This document shows positions 1 to 12,159 of a DNA stretch of 64,000 nt, piece by piece. This DNA is from Ctena decussata (lineage: Eukaryota > Mollusca > Bivalvia > Lucinida > Lucinidae), in NCBI GenBank assembly GCA_963989385.1, contig OZ022502.1, positions 9,873,001 through 9,937,000 on the forward strand, given 5' to 3'. The notes under the pieces were generated by a model. That model was not told the origin of the DNA. It saw nothing but the letters and a program-made list of their open reading frames with translations, and searched no databases. Each line of letters starts with the position of its first letter. The first letter of the stretch is position 1. A program made the translations under genes and the position numbers.

Positions 1-304
1 TACAGCAAGGTACATTTTCTCATAAAACGGGTGTTTATTTTAAATATGATGTGTAAATATCTGCATATTAAGTAGGAAAATTATACAATTGCATGAACTT
101 TCTCGTTTATCGGTTTTCATATGTAAATGCCACATAAGAAAAAAGGAGGGGCCTTGAGAACTACTCATGCAGTAGATGTATACAAGGGAAATAGCTCCCG
201 AATGCTTTGTAAAAAGTAAGCATAGTATCCGAATGCGAAGAATAAGGGTTAAAAAGGATTTAGACGCCAGCGGGAAATATTTCTTGTATCTTAATTTTGT
301 TAAT

Positions 305-407
305 AATAAATTTGCTAGCTCAGCTAGGGCAGCTGAAGACAGGACTAGGTGGAAAGGGATTGTTGCAACTCAACGACCTCACAAGGTTATGGGATAGACT
401 AGATTAG
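305..407 (+). mobile_element. 3' end fragment of a LINE (same family as 4906-7024)
   Basis: The translation reads FASSARAAEDRTRWKGI and then RPHKVMG, the C-terminal end of the LINE seen antisense at 4906-7024 and sense at 9555-10258. It stops at a short TAGAC/TAGAT tail, the usual end of this family. Only about 100 bp is left, so this is a heavily 5'-truncated copy. Upstream sequence shows no further similarity to the LINE. Confidence 0.75.
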
Positions 408-700
408 CCTTGTAATAAATATTCTATAATATGACTTTTAAAAATACGGAAATAATTCCCGAGGGACTTTTAGTCCATTAAAAACTGGAGTAATTTTTAC
501 CTTCCTTTAAACGCAATCGGCAGTTATTTTCCATAGTATACAGACTGCACTTGTGTGCAGTGTGATCGGAGCCTATACTTGTCACCAATGCCACATTATT
601 GGAATTCATATCAATCGGATCTGGTTTTGCGGTTAATGTTGCAGTCTACTGTTCTGGACGATCATGCTTGTTTATGCATTTCTTTTGGAAATACATGTAA
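408..700. other. No gene recognised
   Basis: AT-rich sequence between the LINE fragment and the first tandem unit. I see no open frame, splice-site pair or repeat in it. Confidence 0.5.
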
Positions 701-3700
701 ACTTTGCTGTAAATTACATGCCCATTTATGGTAAAAAAATCCCTTTAAAATCTTCTACTTCAGAATCAAAGAGCCAATGACCTTGAAAGCTTCAAACTTT
801 GTATGTAGCATTGGGGTCTCGAGCCCATTATATATTTTTCAAATAATGGCCGTATGCTGACACTGACCTCAGTAAATTGTGGCGAGGGCAACTTTGGTAT
901 GTTATGCTGTTATATGGGAATATGCTTAAACAGTGGATTTCTCAGAAACTATTTAAGTCTAAGGTATAGTATTTGGTTAATATGGTTAACCAAATGAGCA
1001 GATGATCTTATGTTGCGAAAGGTCAAAGACTCCTCTCTCGATCAGGCAGATAAAAGTTTGTACATGTGGTTTTAGTCACATGTCCCAGATGCCGCAATGC
1101 CCATTTAGGGTAAGGAAAAAAACACTCAAAAATCTTCTTCTCCAGACCCTTAAAGCTATTAACAAATTCTGTATATAGCACCAGGCTTCCAAGCTCATCA
1201 TAATTTATTCAAGTGATGACCATGACATTGACCTTATTGATGACAATGTCAACTTTGGTACGTTATGATTTTATGCGGGAAAATCCTTAAACAGTGGATT
1301 TCTCACAAACTATTTAACTATAAGGTATAATATTTGGTTTATATATGGTTAACTAAATGACCAGATGAAGATTTTATGTTGCTAGAGGTCAAGCTCATTC
1401 TTTGTTGTTTGTTCTAGGTCACTGAGATTCTGTCACCCGTCAATATTTTCAAACACCTTCTTCTCTGAAGCCCATGGGCGGATTGGAGCCATATTTCATG
1501 TGGAGCTTCCTCGGTCAGGAGAATGAAAGTTTATACAGGTGGTTTTGGTTAAATGTCCAAGATGGCCACCATGCCCATTTATGGTAAAAAAAATCCCTTA
1601 AAAAATCTTCTACTTCAGAATCAAAACGCCAATGACCTTGAAACTTTGTATGTAGCATTGGGGTCTCGAGCCCATTATATATTTTTCAAATAATGACCGT
1701 ATGCTGACATTAACCTAAATTGTGGCTAGGGCAACTTTGGTATGTTATGCTGTTATAAGGGAAAATGCTTAAACAGTGGATTTATCAGAAACTAAAGTCT
1801 AAGGTATAGCTTTTGGTTAATAAGGTTAACTAAATGAGCAGATGAAGATATTATGTTGCGAAAGGTCAAGCTCATTCTTTGGCCTTTGTTCTAAGTCAAT
1901 GAGATTCTGTCGCCAGTCAACATTTTCAAATAGCTTCTCCTTTAAAGCCACTGGGCGGATCGAAGTCATATTTCATATGGAGCCTCCCTCGATCAGGGAG
2001 ATTAAAAAGTTTGTACAGGTAAGTTTAGTCACATGTCCCAGATGGCCGCCATGCACATTTATGGTAAAAAAAACCCAGATCTTCAAAATCTTCTTTTCCA
2101 GAACCCTAAAGCTATTGACAAATTATGTATATAGCACCAGGCTTCCAAGCCCATCATAATTTATTCAAATGATGACCATGGCATTGACCTTATTTATGAC
2201 ACGGTCAACTTTAGGACGTTATGATTTTATGCGGGAAAATCCTTTTAAAAACAGTGGATTTCTCAGAAACTATTTAACTCTAAGGTATAATATTTGGTGT
2301 ATATATTTACGACTATATGGTTAACTAAATGACCAGATGAAGATTTTATGTTGCTAGAGGTCAAGCTCATTCTTTGTTGTTTGTTCTAGGTCACTGAGAT
2401 TCTGTCACCCGTCAATATTTTCAAACATCTTCTTCTCTGAAGCCAATGGGCCGATTGAAGCCATATTTCATATGTAGCCTTCCTCGGTCAGGAGAATGAA
2501 AGTTTATACAGGTGGTTTTGGTCACATTCCAAGATGGCCACCATGCCCATTATGGTAAAAAAAAAAATCCCTTAAAAATCTTCTACTTCAGAATCAAAAA
2601 GCCAATGACCTTGAAACATTGTATGTAGCGTAGGGGTCTCGAGCCCATTACATTTTTTTCAAATAATGACCGTATGTTGACATTGACCTAAATTATGTCA
2701 AGATCAACTTTGGTTTGTTATGCTTTTATGTGGGAAAATGCTTAAACAGTGGGTCTCTCAGAAACCATTTAAATCTAGGGTTTAATATTTGGTTTATATG
2801 CTTTACTAAATGAGCAGATGAAGATATTATGTTGCTTAGGGTCGAGCTCATTCTTTGACCTTTGTTCAAGGTTACTGAGGTTCTGTCGCCAGTCAACAGT
2901 TTGTAATATCTTCCCATCAAATGCTACTCTGCCGATTGGAGCCATATTTCATATAGAGTCTCCCTTGATCAGGGGGATGAAAGTTTGTACAGGTAGTTTT
3001 GGTCACCTGACCAAGATGGCCACCATGCCCATATATGGTAAAAAGCATCAAAAATATTCTTCTCTTGAACCTAAAAGCCACCGACATTGAAACTTGTATA
3101 TTGCATTAGAAACTCAAATCCATCACAATTTACTCAAATGATATCCGTGCGTTGACCCTGACTTAATTTATGGAAAGGTCAATTTTGATATGTTATGTCT
3201 TTGTATGGGAAAAAGCTACACAGTGGGTTTAAGTCTAAGGTTTAATAATTGGTATATATGGTCAACTTAATGTGCAGATGAAGACATAAGACATTGTTGT
3301 GCTTAAGATCAAGGTCATTCTCTGACCTTTGTTCAAGGTCACTGAGCTTCTGTGTCCCTATCAAAATGATCAAATATCTCTTCTGAAGCCACTCGTCCAA
3401 CTGAAGCCATATTTAATACGGAACTTTCTTGAATAAGCTGAATAGCAGTTTGTAAAGATGGTCTTGGTCACATGACTAAGGCGGCTGCTATGCCCATATA
3501 TGGTAATATTTTTTCTTGGATCTAAAGGCGGCCTCGAAACATTATATGTAGCACTGGAGACTAGGGCCCTACAAAATTTGTTCAAATGATGAACCTGGAT
3601 TAACCTTGACCTAATTTTTGGCAAGGTCAACTGTGGTGCGTTATGCTTTTGTATGGGAAAGATGCTTAAACCATGGATTCTCCGAAACTATTTAAGTCTA

Positions 3701-4260
3701 AGGTATAATATTTGGTATACATGTATATGGTTAACTTCATGAGCAGATGAAGACATTATGTTTTTAAAGGTCAATGTCATTCTTTGACCTTTGTTCAATG
3801 TCACTCAAATTCTGTTGTCCATTAACAGTTCAAACATTTTCTCGCCTGAAGCCACTGAGCCAGTCAAAGCCATATTTCACACGAAACTTAAGTTTGTTCA
3901 GATGGTCTTGGTCGCACGGCCAAGATGGCAGCCATACCCACGTATGAAAAAATTATTTAAAAATCTTCTTCTCCAGGGCCTTAAAGCTAATGACTTTGAA
4001 TCAAGTAGCATTGGGGACTCGGACCTTACAAATATTTTTAAATGATGACACTGCATTGACCCAGATCTAAGTTATGGCAAGGTCAGCTTTCGTTCCTTAT
4101 AATTTTATATGGGGAATTGTTAAACAGTGGATTTCACTTGAAACTTTTTAACCCTAGAATACTAGTTGGAAAAATATGGTTATGTAAATGAATACGCGAA
4201 GACATAAGGTCAATAAAGGCCAAGGTCATTATTTGACTTTTGCTCAAGGTCACTGAGATT
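700..4260 (+). repeat. Degenerate ~480-bp tandem array
   Basis: About eight units recur, each with the phrases 'ggtcac..gaccaagatggc', 'cccat..atggtaaaaa', 'cttcttctccagaacc', 'ccttgaaactt' and 'atgtagca'. The marker 'tggtaaaaa' falls near 729, 1110, 1573, 2061, 2552, 3035 and 3510. Units near 726, 1571 and 2548 resemble each other more than their neighbours, as do those near 1110 and 2061, so there is a two-unit higher-order period of about 850-980 bp. The same unit type fills the complete element at 59906-61503, so this is probably the body of a Helentron-like element without visible ends. Short frames in it are not conserved between units and are not genes. Confidence 0.85.
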
Positions 4261-4329
4261 TTGAAATTAAAATGGGCACTTCTCTAAAACCACTGGGAAC
4301 AAATGAGCGGAATGACAAATTGTGTCTGT

Positions 4330-4905
4330 TGACAGTAAGGTCTCTCGTGAGCTACAGAACCGTTGGTCCCCTGGTTTCTAATTCCCAGACAAAGTGCAGC
4401 GGATTTTCCAAAAAATATTTCCAAAGCAATTACCTCGGATTATGCAAAGGGTGATCACAAACAAAGTGCAGTATATCGGGTTATACCGTGTTTTTTTCAA
4501 AAAGTGTTCCTAGAACAGGTGCACCAGGTTTTCCATGAAGTGTTAGTACACATAGTTCTTCTTGTTTCTAGATGAAGTGCATCGGGTTACCAAAGAGAAT
4601 TACTACTATTAGCACACCGTGTTTTCTAAAGAGTATTTCTAAATTCGGTACACTGAATTTTCCTAAGAACGTTCTAGTTATTATACCAAGTTTTCCAACG
4701 AGAGTTTCCAGACTGAGCGTACCTGATATGTCAATGAATGTTATTAGGCAAAGTACAAAGCTTTCGCTTACATGTTGCACTGTGTTTCTAAAGACTGTTC
4801 CAAGAGAAAAAAATACCGAGATTTCCAAAGCTTTCTCAGGCTTATAAAGCTATTCAAAACTTGCACCACTTTTCAAAATGAAAGAAGTTTTCACAGACAA
4901 AGTAC
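4330..4905 (+). repeat. Degenerate minisatellite, left part
   Basis: Variants of 'cagacaaagtgcac', 'gggttttccaaagag' and 'tgttcctag' recur every 40-45 bp. The array stops at the LINE and the same phrases resume at 7025-7175, so the LINE inserted into it. Overlapping open frames on both strands follow from the repeat and are not taken as genes. Confidence 0.65.
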
Positions 4906-7024
4906 ACCTATTCTATTCTATTCTATCCCATAACCTTACTAGGTCGTTGGGACACCACCTTGTCCTGTCTTCAGCTGCCCTAGTTGAGCTGGCAAAATCC
5001 ATTCCTGTCCACTCCTTGATATTGTCTTCCCACCTCTTATTCTGTCTACCTCTTCTTCTTTTTCCTTTCACTGTGCCCTGTAGAATTGTCTTTGCTAAAC
5101 CAGAAGACCTTGAGACATGGCCAAACCACCTTAGTTTCTATTTCTTGACCAGCGTCATGAGTTCATCATATTCTCCAATGGCTGCTTGGATCTTTCTGCG
5201 AACCTCCTCTTTGGTTCAGTAATCTTCGATAGCATCTCATCTCAAAGGCCTGCGTTCTTTTCTCTAACTCTGCTGTCAATGTCCACGGTACAGAAACATG
5301 GAAATGACAAGGGAGCGCATAAGACTTAGTTTCACCTTTGATCCAAGAGATATGTTGTTGTTTCTCCAAATTAGTTTCAGCTTGGTAAGAGCTGATGTGG
5401 TTTGTGCAATCCTTGAGAGAGCCTCCTGTTTTGAGCCATCATCTGAGACAACTGCTCCAAGGTATTTGAAGCTTGTTACAGTAGCCAGCTTCTGCCCTTT
5501 TACCTTGATTTCCTTCTGGATGTCATCTGCGCTGTTTGTCATCAGTTTGGTCTTCTCAGCACTGGTCTCCATCTTATGCCTTGTGCAGGTTTTGTCAAGA
5601 TTTTCAACTAGGGCTTCTAGTTCCTGCTCTTCCTCAGCTAGAGCGTCTATGTCATCGGCAAACCGCAGATTGGTAATGTTTCTGCCGCCTCTGCTTACCT
5701 TTCAGTCATATTCTTCCAGAGAATCAGATATGATCCGTTCGAGAAAAATGTTGAAGAGGATGGGTGACAGAAGACATTCTTGTCTTACTCCAACTATTGT
5801 TCTGAACCTTTCTCCTATGTTGCCATTCATCAGGACTGCACTTGTAGCCTTGTCGTATAGCTGCTCATTGCTGCAAACTAGATTTGCTCTGATTTTGCAT
5901 CTGCATGGTGGCCCATAAGGCTGCATGCCATACCCTGTCAAAAGCTTTTTGGAAATCATTGAAAACATGGTACAGATTCTGCTGATGTTGGAGATACTTT
6001 TCACACAGGATTCTAAGGTTGAAGATCTGTTCTGTGGTGCTCCTTCCGGCTCGGAATCCAGCCTGTTCTTCGGCTATCATCTCTTCGGCTTGTGGTTTAA
6101 GCCCGTTCAAGATGACTTTCAGCATGACTTTGCTTGAATGGCTGATGCGGCTGGTGGTTCTGTAGTTCTGGCAGAGCTGTAGGTTGCCCTTTTTATGGAG
6201 TGTAATAATCAGCGACTGAGTCCATGGGGTAGGCTATTCTCCTATTCTCCAGATCCTGTTACAGATGTCTGTTAAAACATCAGTCATGGTCTCCCCGCCA
6301 GCTTGAACAAATTTTGCTGGTATATTATCAACTCCGGCAGACTTCCCCTTCTTTAGTGCTGCTACTGCAATCTCAACTTCCTCACAAAGATTGGATGTTG
6401 ATCTTCTTCTGGGGGCTGATTGCAGTCCAGAACCGCATTGTCACCGTAAGTCTCATGGTTGTATAGCTCTGAGCAATATTCTGTCCATCTACTGAGAATC
6501 GCTAGTTCCTCTGTAAGGCATTTCCCAGACCTGTCCTGGATAGTTGTGGATCTACCCTGTTTTTCTGAAGTTAGATCCTTCACCAGCTAGTATGCTTTCT
6601 TGCTGTTGTTTTTGTTCAGGCAAGTTTCGATCTCCTCGCACTGAATACCTATCCAGGTCTCCTTAGCTTTCTCCACTACCTTCTGAATCCTCTTGTTTGC
6701 TTCCCTGTATTCTTTTGCTCCTCCTGCTTCATACTGCTTCTTCTTCAAATTTCTCCTCTCATCACAGAGGTCCAGAACATCTCTGGTGACCCAAGGCTTT
6801 CTCACTGGCTGCATCAGTCACTGCTGTATTGTAGGTGGTAATCATGGTATCTATGTCCATGTCATCATCCCTCAGACCAACGAGTGGTGCGAGTTGCTTG
6901 AAAAGTGCATGCCACATCTGTGTCCCTTAACTTCTGAAGATCAAACTTTAGTCATGGCTGGGTTGGCTTTCTAGCCTTCTTCAGACGAACTCGGAAGGTC
7001 ATCATCACCAGGCCATGGTCAATT
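4906..7024 (-). mobile_element. 5'-truncated LINE: end of endonuclease, linker, reverse transcriptase, C-terminal region
   Basis: Read on the minus strand from 7024 down. The end of an endonuclease domain (DHGLVMMTFRVRLKKARKP) is followed by a linker (6587-6814, WVTRDVLDLCDERRNLKKKQ). The reverse transcriptase has motif A in FNDFQKAFDRVWH, motif B as GVRQECLLSP, and an intact FADD catalytic pair near 5650-5661. The C-terminal part has FKYLGAVVSDD and SWTLTAELEKRTQAFEMRCYRRLL-type sequence, then an HVSRSSGLAKTILQGTVKG-type tail (frame-shifted) and a short TAGAA tail near 4906-4925. Several frameshifts and stops make it inactive. It is a non-LTR element; the clade is not assigned. Flanking AAAGTACACC and AAAGTAAACC may be a decayed target-site duplication. 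Confidence 0.9.
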
Positions 7025-7175
7025 TCAATAAAAGTAAACCATATTTTCTAAAAGGTGTTTTCAGACAAAGTGGCTTCGCATTTTCCAAAGAACGTTCCCG
7101 TTTTAAGTGCAATAGGGTTTCCAAAGCCTTCCCATTCTAAGTGCACCTAGTTTTCTAAAGAAGCATTCAGGCAAC
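7025..7175 (+). repeat. Degenerate minisatellite, right part
   Basis: Continues the array at 4330-4905 with 'cagacaaagtgg', 'ttttccaaagaacgttccc' and 'aagtgcaatagggtttcc'. It is separated from the left part only by the antisense LINE. Confidence 0.6.
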
Positions 7176-7519
7176 GGTATATATATACATGTAGAACTAT
7201 GAGCTAGCTGTAGGACTTTTAGACATGGGTATCCTTAATTGGCAGCTGAATTAATGAAGCAATAGACAGAATTGAAGTAACAGTGGTGCAAGGAAATTAT
7301 CGAAACGAAATGGTAATGGAAAAAAAAGGCGATGATCAGGAGTTAATACAATCAATTCACACATCCCGCCCTCAAAACCGAAAGGGAAAGAACCACACAC
7401 GCACGGTAAACCGAGTGAGAAGCTCTTTCCCAAACAGGTGGTCATTCAGCTACCCTAATTAAAGACAGCAGCAACATCTTCAGTTTTTTTACCTATTTAC
7501 TATTGGTGTGTTCACGTTT

Positions 7520-7990
7520 GGTAAAACAAATGTGTGTAGGATTATGGTTCTTCTTCTCTGCACATCGTCTGATAGTACTTTATATTGGTACAAACTTTCA
7601 TAAAGAAATCTTAAACGGGTTAAAAGATATATAGCGGACACGAAGCTAATATGAAATTACATTACCAAAAATACAAAGGGGCATAATTCTGTCAAAACTG
7701 AAAATTGGGTTATGGTTCTTTTTCTCCGCACATTTTTTCGATAGTGCTTTATATATGTACAAACTTTCAGGAAGAAATCTTAAACGGTTTTAGTGTTATG
7801 GAGCGGACACGAAATACATGTTTTACCTTTAGAACTTCGACATCTAAGTATGACCTTGACCTTTGTCGGAATTGTCAAAATATTCTGTACATCGCCTTGA
7901 TATGGTAAACATTTGACCTAAGTTTCAAGAAAATCTTTCAAAGTGTTAAGGAGGTATGGAACGGACACCGGACGGACGGGGCCCAAGACA
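7520..7990 (+). repeat. ~168-bp tandem repeat, about 2.7 copies
   Basis: The phrase 'ttatggttctt.ttctc.gcacat', then 'acaaactttca..aagaaatcttaaacgg' and 'gcggacacgaa', occurs near 7540 and 7707, with a diverged third unit near 7850. It ends in 'ggacaccggacggacgg', the CGGA/CGGAC style found in array-bearing elements of bivalves. No terminal hairpin is visible. Confidence 0.6.
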
Positions 7991-7999
7991 TAATACAAC

Positions 8000-9177
8000 T
8001 AGTTAACGGGCTATTAAAATCATTAAAATCTCCAAAGATGGAGTTGTCAAAATGTTCAAAGTCTTGAATCTATCCAAAGCTTTCATGTTGGTGAAATTTA
8101 TGAAAGAGTCCTGGAAGAGCTCTGTCTTCACATATTTGTTTAAAAAGTCCGAATGAGTGCAAACATGTTCTGTATTCAAAAAAGGTGACAGGGCTTTGGC
8201 TCGTAATTAATACAGGCTAGTTTCTTCCGTGCAAAACTGTTGCACATTATAGTATGTTTACAAATGTTCAGATAGACACGATGCAATCAGAAAAAAAAAA
8301 CTGTTGACAACCGTCACAGATGACTGTGCAAAATGGATCAATGAAATCAAGTGGGCATATTCATTATGGGGTTTGAAAAGACATTCGACTCTCCTCCTCA
8401 CGAGCTTCTGAAAAGTAAAGGTATAAATGTTAAAACTTTAAGGTGGATGGATGCATTTCTATTAGAGATTTAGGCATTTTGCAGATAATTGTTGCTATCG
8501 GTAAATCGATAACAAGAAGAACGCCGCAGAGACATTTCGAAGGAACATAGATAAATTTGAAAACTGGGATAGAATGAAGCTGGGATTCCAATCCAGAAAT
8601 TCGAGGACACAATCAATAAAATCTTAATGCAATAAGTTTTTTTTTCAAAACTTGACCAATGCTTCTCTATATATGACTGAATCATTACTCACAATATCAG
8701 GTAAATCCAATGAAGATTGGTTTTGGAATCAACGTTTGAATATACCAGGGGTTGTCTGTACGGCGCGGTCCATTTTTTTTTTTTGCAGGAAAATACAAAA
8801 TTTCCTTTATAAATAATCAAATATTTTTGTCCATAAATTTCAATACAAAGTTTCAGTCAAGAACTAACATAGCATTTCCCTATTGGTTTAAACAATATTT
8901 ATTTCAAGAAAACGAGCACATACAAATGTACAGAATCAATTTCCCTATTACAAACGATATGAATAATCATTACTGGCATTTGACATGAAATTCTGTACAA
9001 ACTAAACAGATCACCACTCTCGGACATGAAAGAAGAAAGAGACGTTTTTGAAATGCCCGCACGCACCCAGTTTGTCAGTTTGTTTGTTCGTAATATGATG
9101 CAGCTTACTTGGGAGCAGGCCAAAACGATGTATGTATCATATTACTTAGAAAGGATACTTCTTGAGAATGTCGATAG
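8000..9177. other. Low-complexity AT-rich DNA, no gene recognised
   Basis: No repeat, splice-site pair or conserved frame was found. Frames near 8430-8685 and 8752-9217 are 60-78 codons, overlap each other on opposite strands, and encode nothing I recognise. Confidence 0.5.
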
Positions 9178-9248
9178 TATACTTAAGGGCAAAAGTTCTG
9201 CACAAATATTAATTTAACATCCGTGCAGAACTTTAGTCCTTAAGTATA
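9178..9248. repeat. Hairpin, 26-bp arms, 19-nt loop
   Basis: Left arm 9178-9203 (tatacttaaggg...) pairs with right arm 9223-9248 (...ccttaagtata) with few mismatches. It may be the core of an unrecognised MITE. Confidence 0.6.
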
Positions 9249-9554
9249 GGCCTATTTAGTAACTTGTCGCATGTTACAATAATTTCACAATGCGACTATG
9301 CCAGTTTTAGGCCATACACTTCATTGGTAGATCTAGATGTAGAACGTTCAATCTACAATGGAATTATCATATTTAAAATGATTACAAAGAAGTAGAAAAC
9401 TTGGCTTCCCTAAAAGAGGAAACCTCTTTGCATACACTTGGTATCTTAAGGGGACAGGTACTTCTGCTCCAGTAGTATGCATGAGCTGTGTGGGTCCTCA
9501 AGGTTTAGTTCTCCAGGGAGTGGGGTTTCAAAGTCGGACTGCTCTGCTCATTCA

Positions 9555-10258
9555 AAACCTGCACAAGGTATGAAATGGAGATAAGTGCTGAAAAGACCAA
9601 AGTAATGAAAAACAGCGCCAATGGCATCCGGAGGGAGATCAAGGTCAAGCGACAGAAGTTGGAACTGTTACAAACTTCAAGTACAATGGAGCAATAGTCT
9701 CAGATAAAAGCCCTAAACCGGAGGTTTTCTTTTTGGACTGCACAAGTCACTGCAGCTCTGACAAAGCTGAAGTCAGTATGGAGAGATAACAACATATCTC
9801 TTGAATCAAAGGTGAAACTGATGTGCATCGCATGCCTGTGAGTCATGGACCGTGACAGCAGAGTTAGAGAAAAGAACGCATGCCTTTGAGATGAGATACT
9901 GCCAAAGGTTACTTAACATCTTTAACAAGGACCATGTCAATAATGAGGATGTTCGGAGAAAGATCCCAGCAACCATTGAAGAATATGAAGGACTCCTGAT
10001 CTTGGTCAAGAAACGGAAACTGAGGTGGTTTGACACATCTTAAGATCGTTCTGGCTTAGGAAAAGAAATTTTGCAGGGCACATTGAATGGAAAAAAGATG
10101 AGATAGAGAGGAAGTATTAAGGAGTGGACAGAAATGGACTTTGCTAGTTCAGCTAGGGCAGCTGAACAGACAGGCTTAGGTGGAAAGTGATTGTTGTAAA
10201 GTCATATGTGGTGCCCCAGCAACCACGCAAGGTTATGAGATGCGCTAGACTAGACTAT
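9555..10258 (+). mobile_element. 5'-truncated LINE, sense copy of the 4906-7024 family
   Basis: Fragments in several frames match the antisense LINE: EISAEKTKVMKNSANGIRREIKV-type sequence from 9570, then ELEKRTHAFEMRYCQRLLNI (9855 on), HVNNEDVRRKIPATIEEY, and the C-terminal MDFASSARAAE-type end near 10135. It ends in 'gcgctagactagac', the family's short tail. Frameshifts are frequent. Confidence 0.8.
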
Positions 10259-10386
10259 AACTATTCAGAATTTATCTAAACGGTAAGGCCGCTATGCCTA
10301 CAAATGATTACATTCCCTTGAAGCTTCTACGAATTGTAACTCCAACTTTCCTTGGCTAAGTAAGGTCAAGAGATGGATATTTTAGT

Positions 10387-10457
10387 CGCCCCCTGCACAT
10401 CCCCCACCCTCCCCGTCCTCCCATCTCCACCCAACCCACCATTAACCCCAGCCCCTG
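10387..10457. repeat. C-rich tract
   Basis: Repeated runs of three to five C over about 70 bp (CCCC, CCCCC, CCC, CCCC and others). It could form a G-quadruplex on the minus strand. It lies about 200 bp from the CpG-rich block. Confidence 0.6.
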
Positions 10458-10599
10458 GTTAATGAATGCTTGATCTTTCACCAGTTAATGTTATTGTTGT
10501 TTCCATTCTCATAACGATATTCTCCAGGAGGCTCAGAAGACCAAATCCATAGCACCGAGTTACTATTCAGATTCAGACTTGTACAGTACAACTTTGTGT

Positions 10600-10870
10600 A
10601 CCAGTACATTAAGCAGCCGATAATGCTCGACGAGAGCGCGCCTCGGGACGTTTTTTCCTTCTTGTCTTGGCTGCAAACTAAACTGTAGTACGTGTCGCAA
10701 GTCTGCGGATAGCCGTAGTACCTCGTATGACAGTTTTGGAGCATTACGGTTGGACTAGCTGTTGTTGGACCGATTCGGAGTTTTCGGACAATAAAAAATT
10801 TAGCGCATGCGCATTGAAGTTCGATGGCCGAAGAATGAGAAAGACGAAGGGTTCTCGAAGTAAATTAGCA
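10600..10870. promoter_or_regulatory. CpG-rich candidate promoter with an NRF1-type site
   Basis: The block holds far more CpG than its surroundings (clusters such as gctcgacgagagcgcgcctcggg and tcggagttttcgg). It contains a palindromic GCGCATGCGC at 10803-10812, the core of the NRF1 site, and a YY1-like cgatggccg near 10822-10830. A donor-like GAA|GTAAAT follows near 10858-10866, so a noncoding first exon on the plus strand is possible. An 88-codon minus frame (10478-10744, starting MLQNCHTRYYGYP) overlaps it. It encodes nothing I recognise and may be chance in GC-richer DNA. No linkage to a gene can be shown from this window. Confidence 0.35.
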
Positions 10871-11256
10871 AAATTAAAACATTAAAAGGTTTATAAACAA
10901 CATCAAATCCACAACAGCACCGGTCAAGTATTTCCTCATGTAATCAATATAATATCGCCAGATGACATCACTGATTTTACCTTACAAAAGCCAAACTATA
11001 TGTCCCCACTGAATGTTGTGTTTGTGGGTGGGGTATTGAGTGTGCAAACAAGAATCTTACAGTTTGCGCAGGGTTCCTCTGCAACAGTCTCACGCGTAAG
11101 AACACTTTTGATTGATATGTTTAGAATATTACCAATCCCAATAATGATGCTGTGTCCCTCAGATGTGATGACAATACATTCCACAGCAGTGAAAAAAAAC
11201 ATTGAATTCAAGAATTCTTTAAGTAGATCTACATATTCCAATGCAACAAAGATCAC

Positions 11257-12159
11257 ATAAGGCGTCCCACAGGGAACTGTCCTGAGGTCTCTGCTGTTCC
11301 TCATTTACATAAATGACATGCCGGAAGAGATCTCATCTCCCACCTGACTGTTGAAGTGTTCGCAGGTGACTCGCTTGTATACAGAATCATAAGGTCAAAG
11401 GAAGATCAGGCCCTTCTTTAAGAAGACGTAGACAAAGTACAAGAATGGGAGCAAGATTGGCTGTTGCAGTTTAATCTAGACAAATGTTAGGTCATACGAA
11501 TAACAAACAGAAGAAATCCCCTCACACATAAATATCACATCCATGGGACAAAGCTGCAGACAAGAGCGCAAAATACCTTGGGCTGACCATTAGCTCGACC
11601 TAACATGGAACACACATGTGGACATCACAGCCAAGAAGGCACCGACAAGCCTCAACTTCCTAAAGAGGAACCTCTACAGCTGTCCATCAACAGTGAAGGA
11701 TAAGTGTTATAAGTCACTAGTACGGCCGATCATGGAATATGCCTCTTGTGTATGGGGCCGGACACTCATCACAATATAAACAAACTAGAGATGGTCCAGC
11801 GTAGAGCGGCGCGGTTTGTGAAGGTTGACTACAGCAGAACCAGCAGCGTTACAGCCATGCTAGCAGATCTCCAGTGGAATACTCTCCAACAACGGAGGAT
11901 GCAGAGCAAGACTGTAGTGTTATACAGAGTGGTACATTGACTGGTTTCTATCCCCGTCACGCCATTCCTGGTACCAACAAGAGCTTCCAGAGGTCACAAC
12001 CTGAAATTTGCCATCCCATGGTCAACAGTGAACGCTCATCTCTACTCCTTCTTCCAAAGTGCCATCCGTATCTGGAACCAGCTGCCTTCCTCAACAGTCT
12101 CAGCACACAGCTTGGAGACCTTCAGGGATCAGCTGCCACCCAACACCATGTACATGTAG
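11257..12159 (+). mobile_element. 5'-truncated CR1/Jockey-type LINE, reverse transcriptase C-terminal half
   Basis: Begins inside RT motif B (GVPQGTVL), then LLFLIYINDMPEEI. Motif C reads FAGDS instead of FADDS (11359-11373), so a catalytic Asp is lost. Further pieces in shifting frames are QEWEQDWLLQFNLDKC, the ISSTLTWNTHVDITAKKA-type region, SLVRPIMEYASCVWG, KLEMVQRRAARFV, and RTSSVTAMLADLQWNTLQQRR. The end FFQSAIRIWNQLP...SLETFRDQLP is in another frame and stops at TAG 12157-12159. The order and motifs are those of the CR1/L2/Jockey group. At least two frameshifts make it a dead copy. Confidence 0.9.

Noticed and set aside
1842..3090. Paired frames beginning MKILCC... at two array units
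   Set aside because: The repeat explains the similarity. Other units are not open in that frame, so there is no sign of coding selection.
5298..5918. 206-codon plus frame, Ser/Leu-rich
   Set aside because: It is the antisense shadow of the minus-strand LINE reverse transcriptase.
10478..10744. 88-codon minus frame in the CpG-rich block
   Set aside because: No family recognised. GC-richer DNA has fewer stops by chance. Kept only as a note on the promoter candidate.
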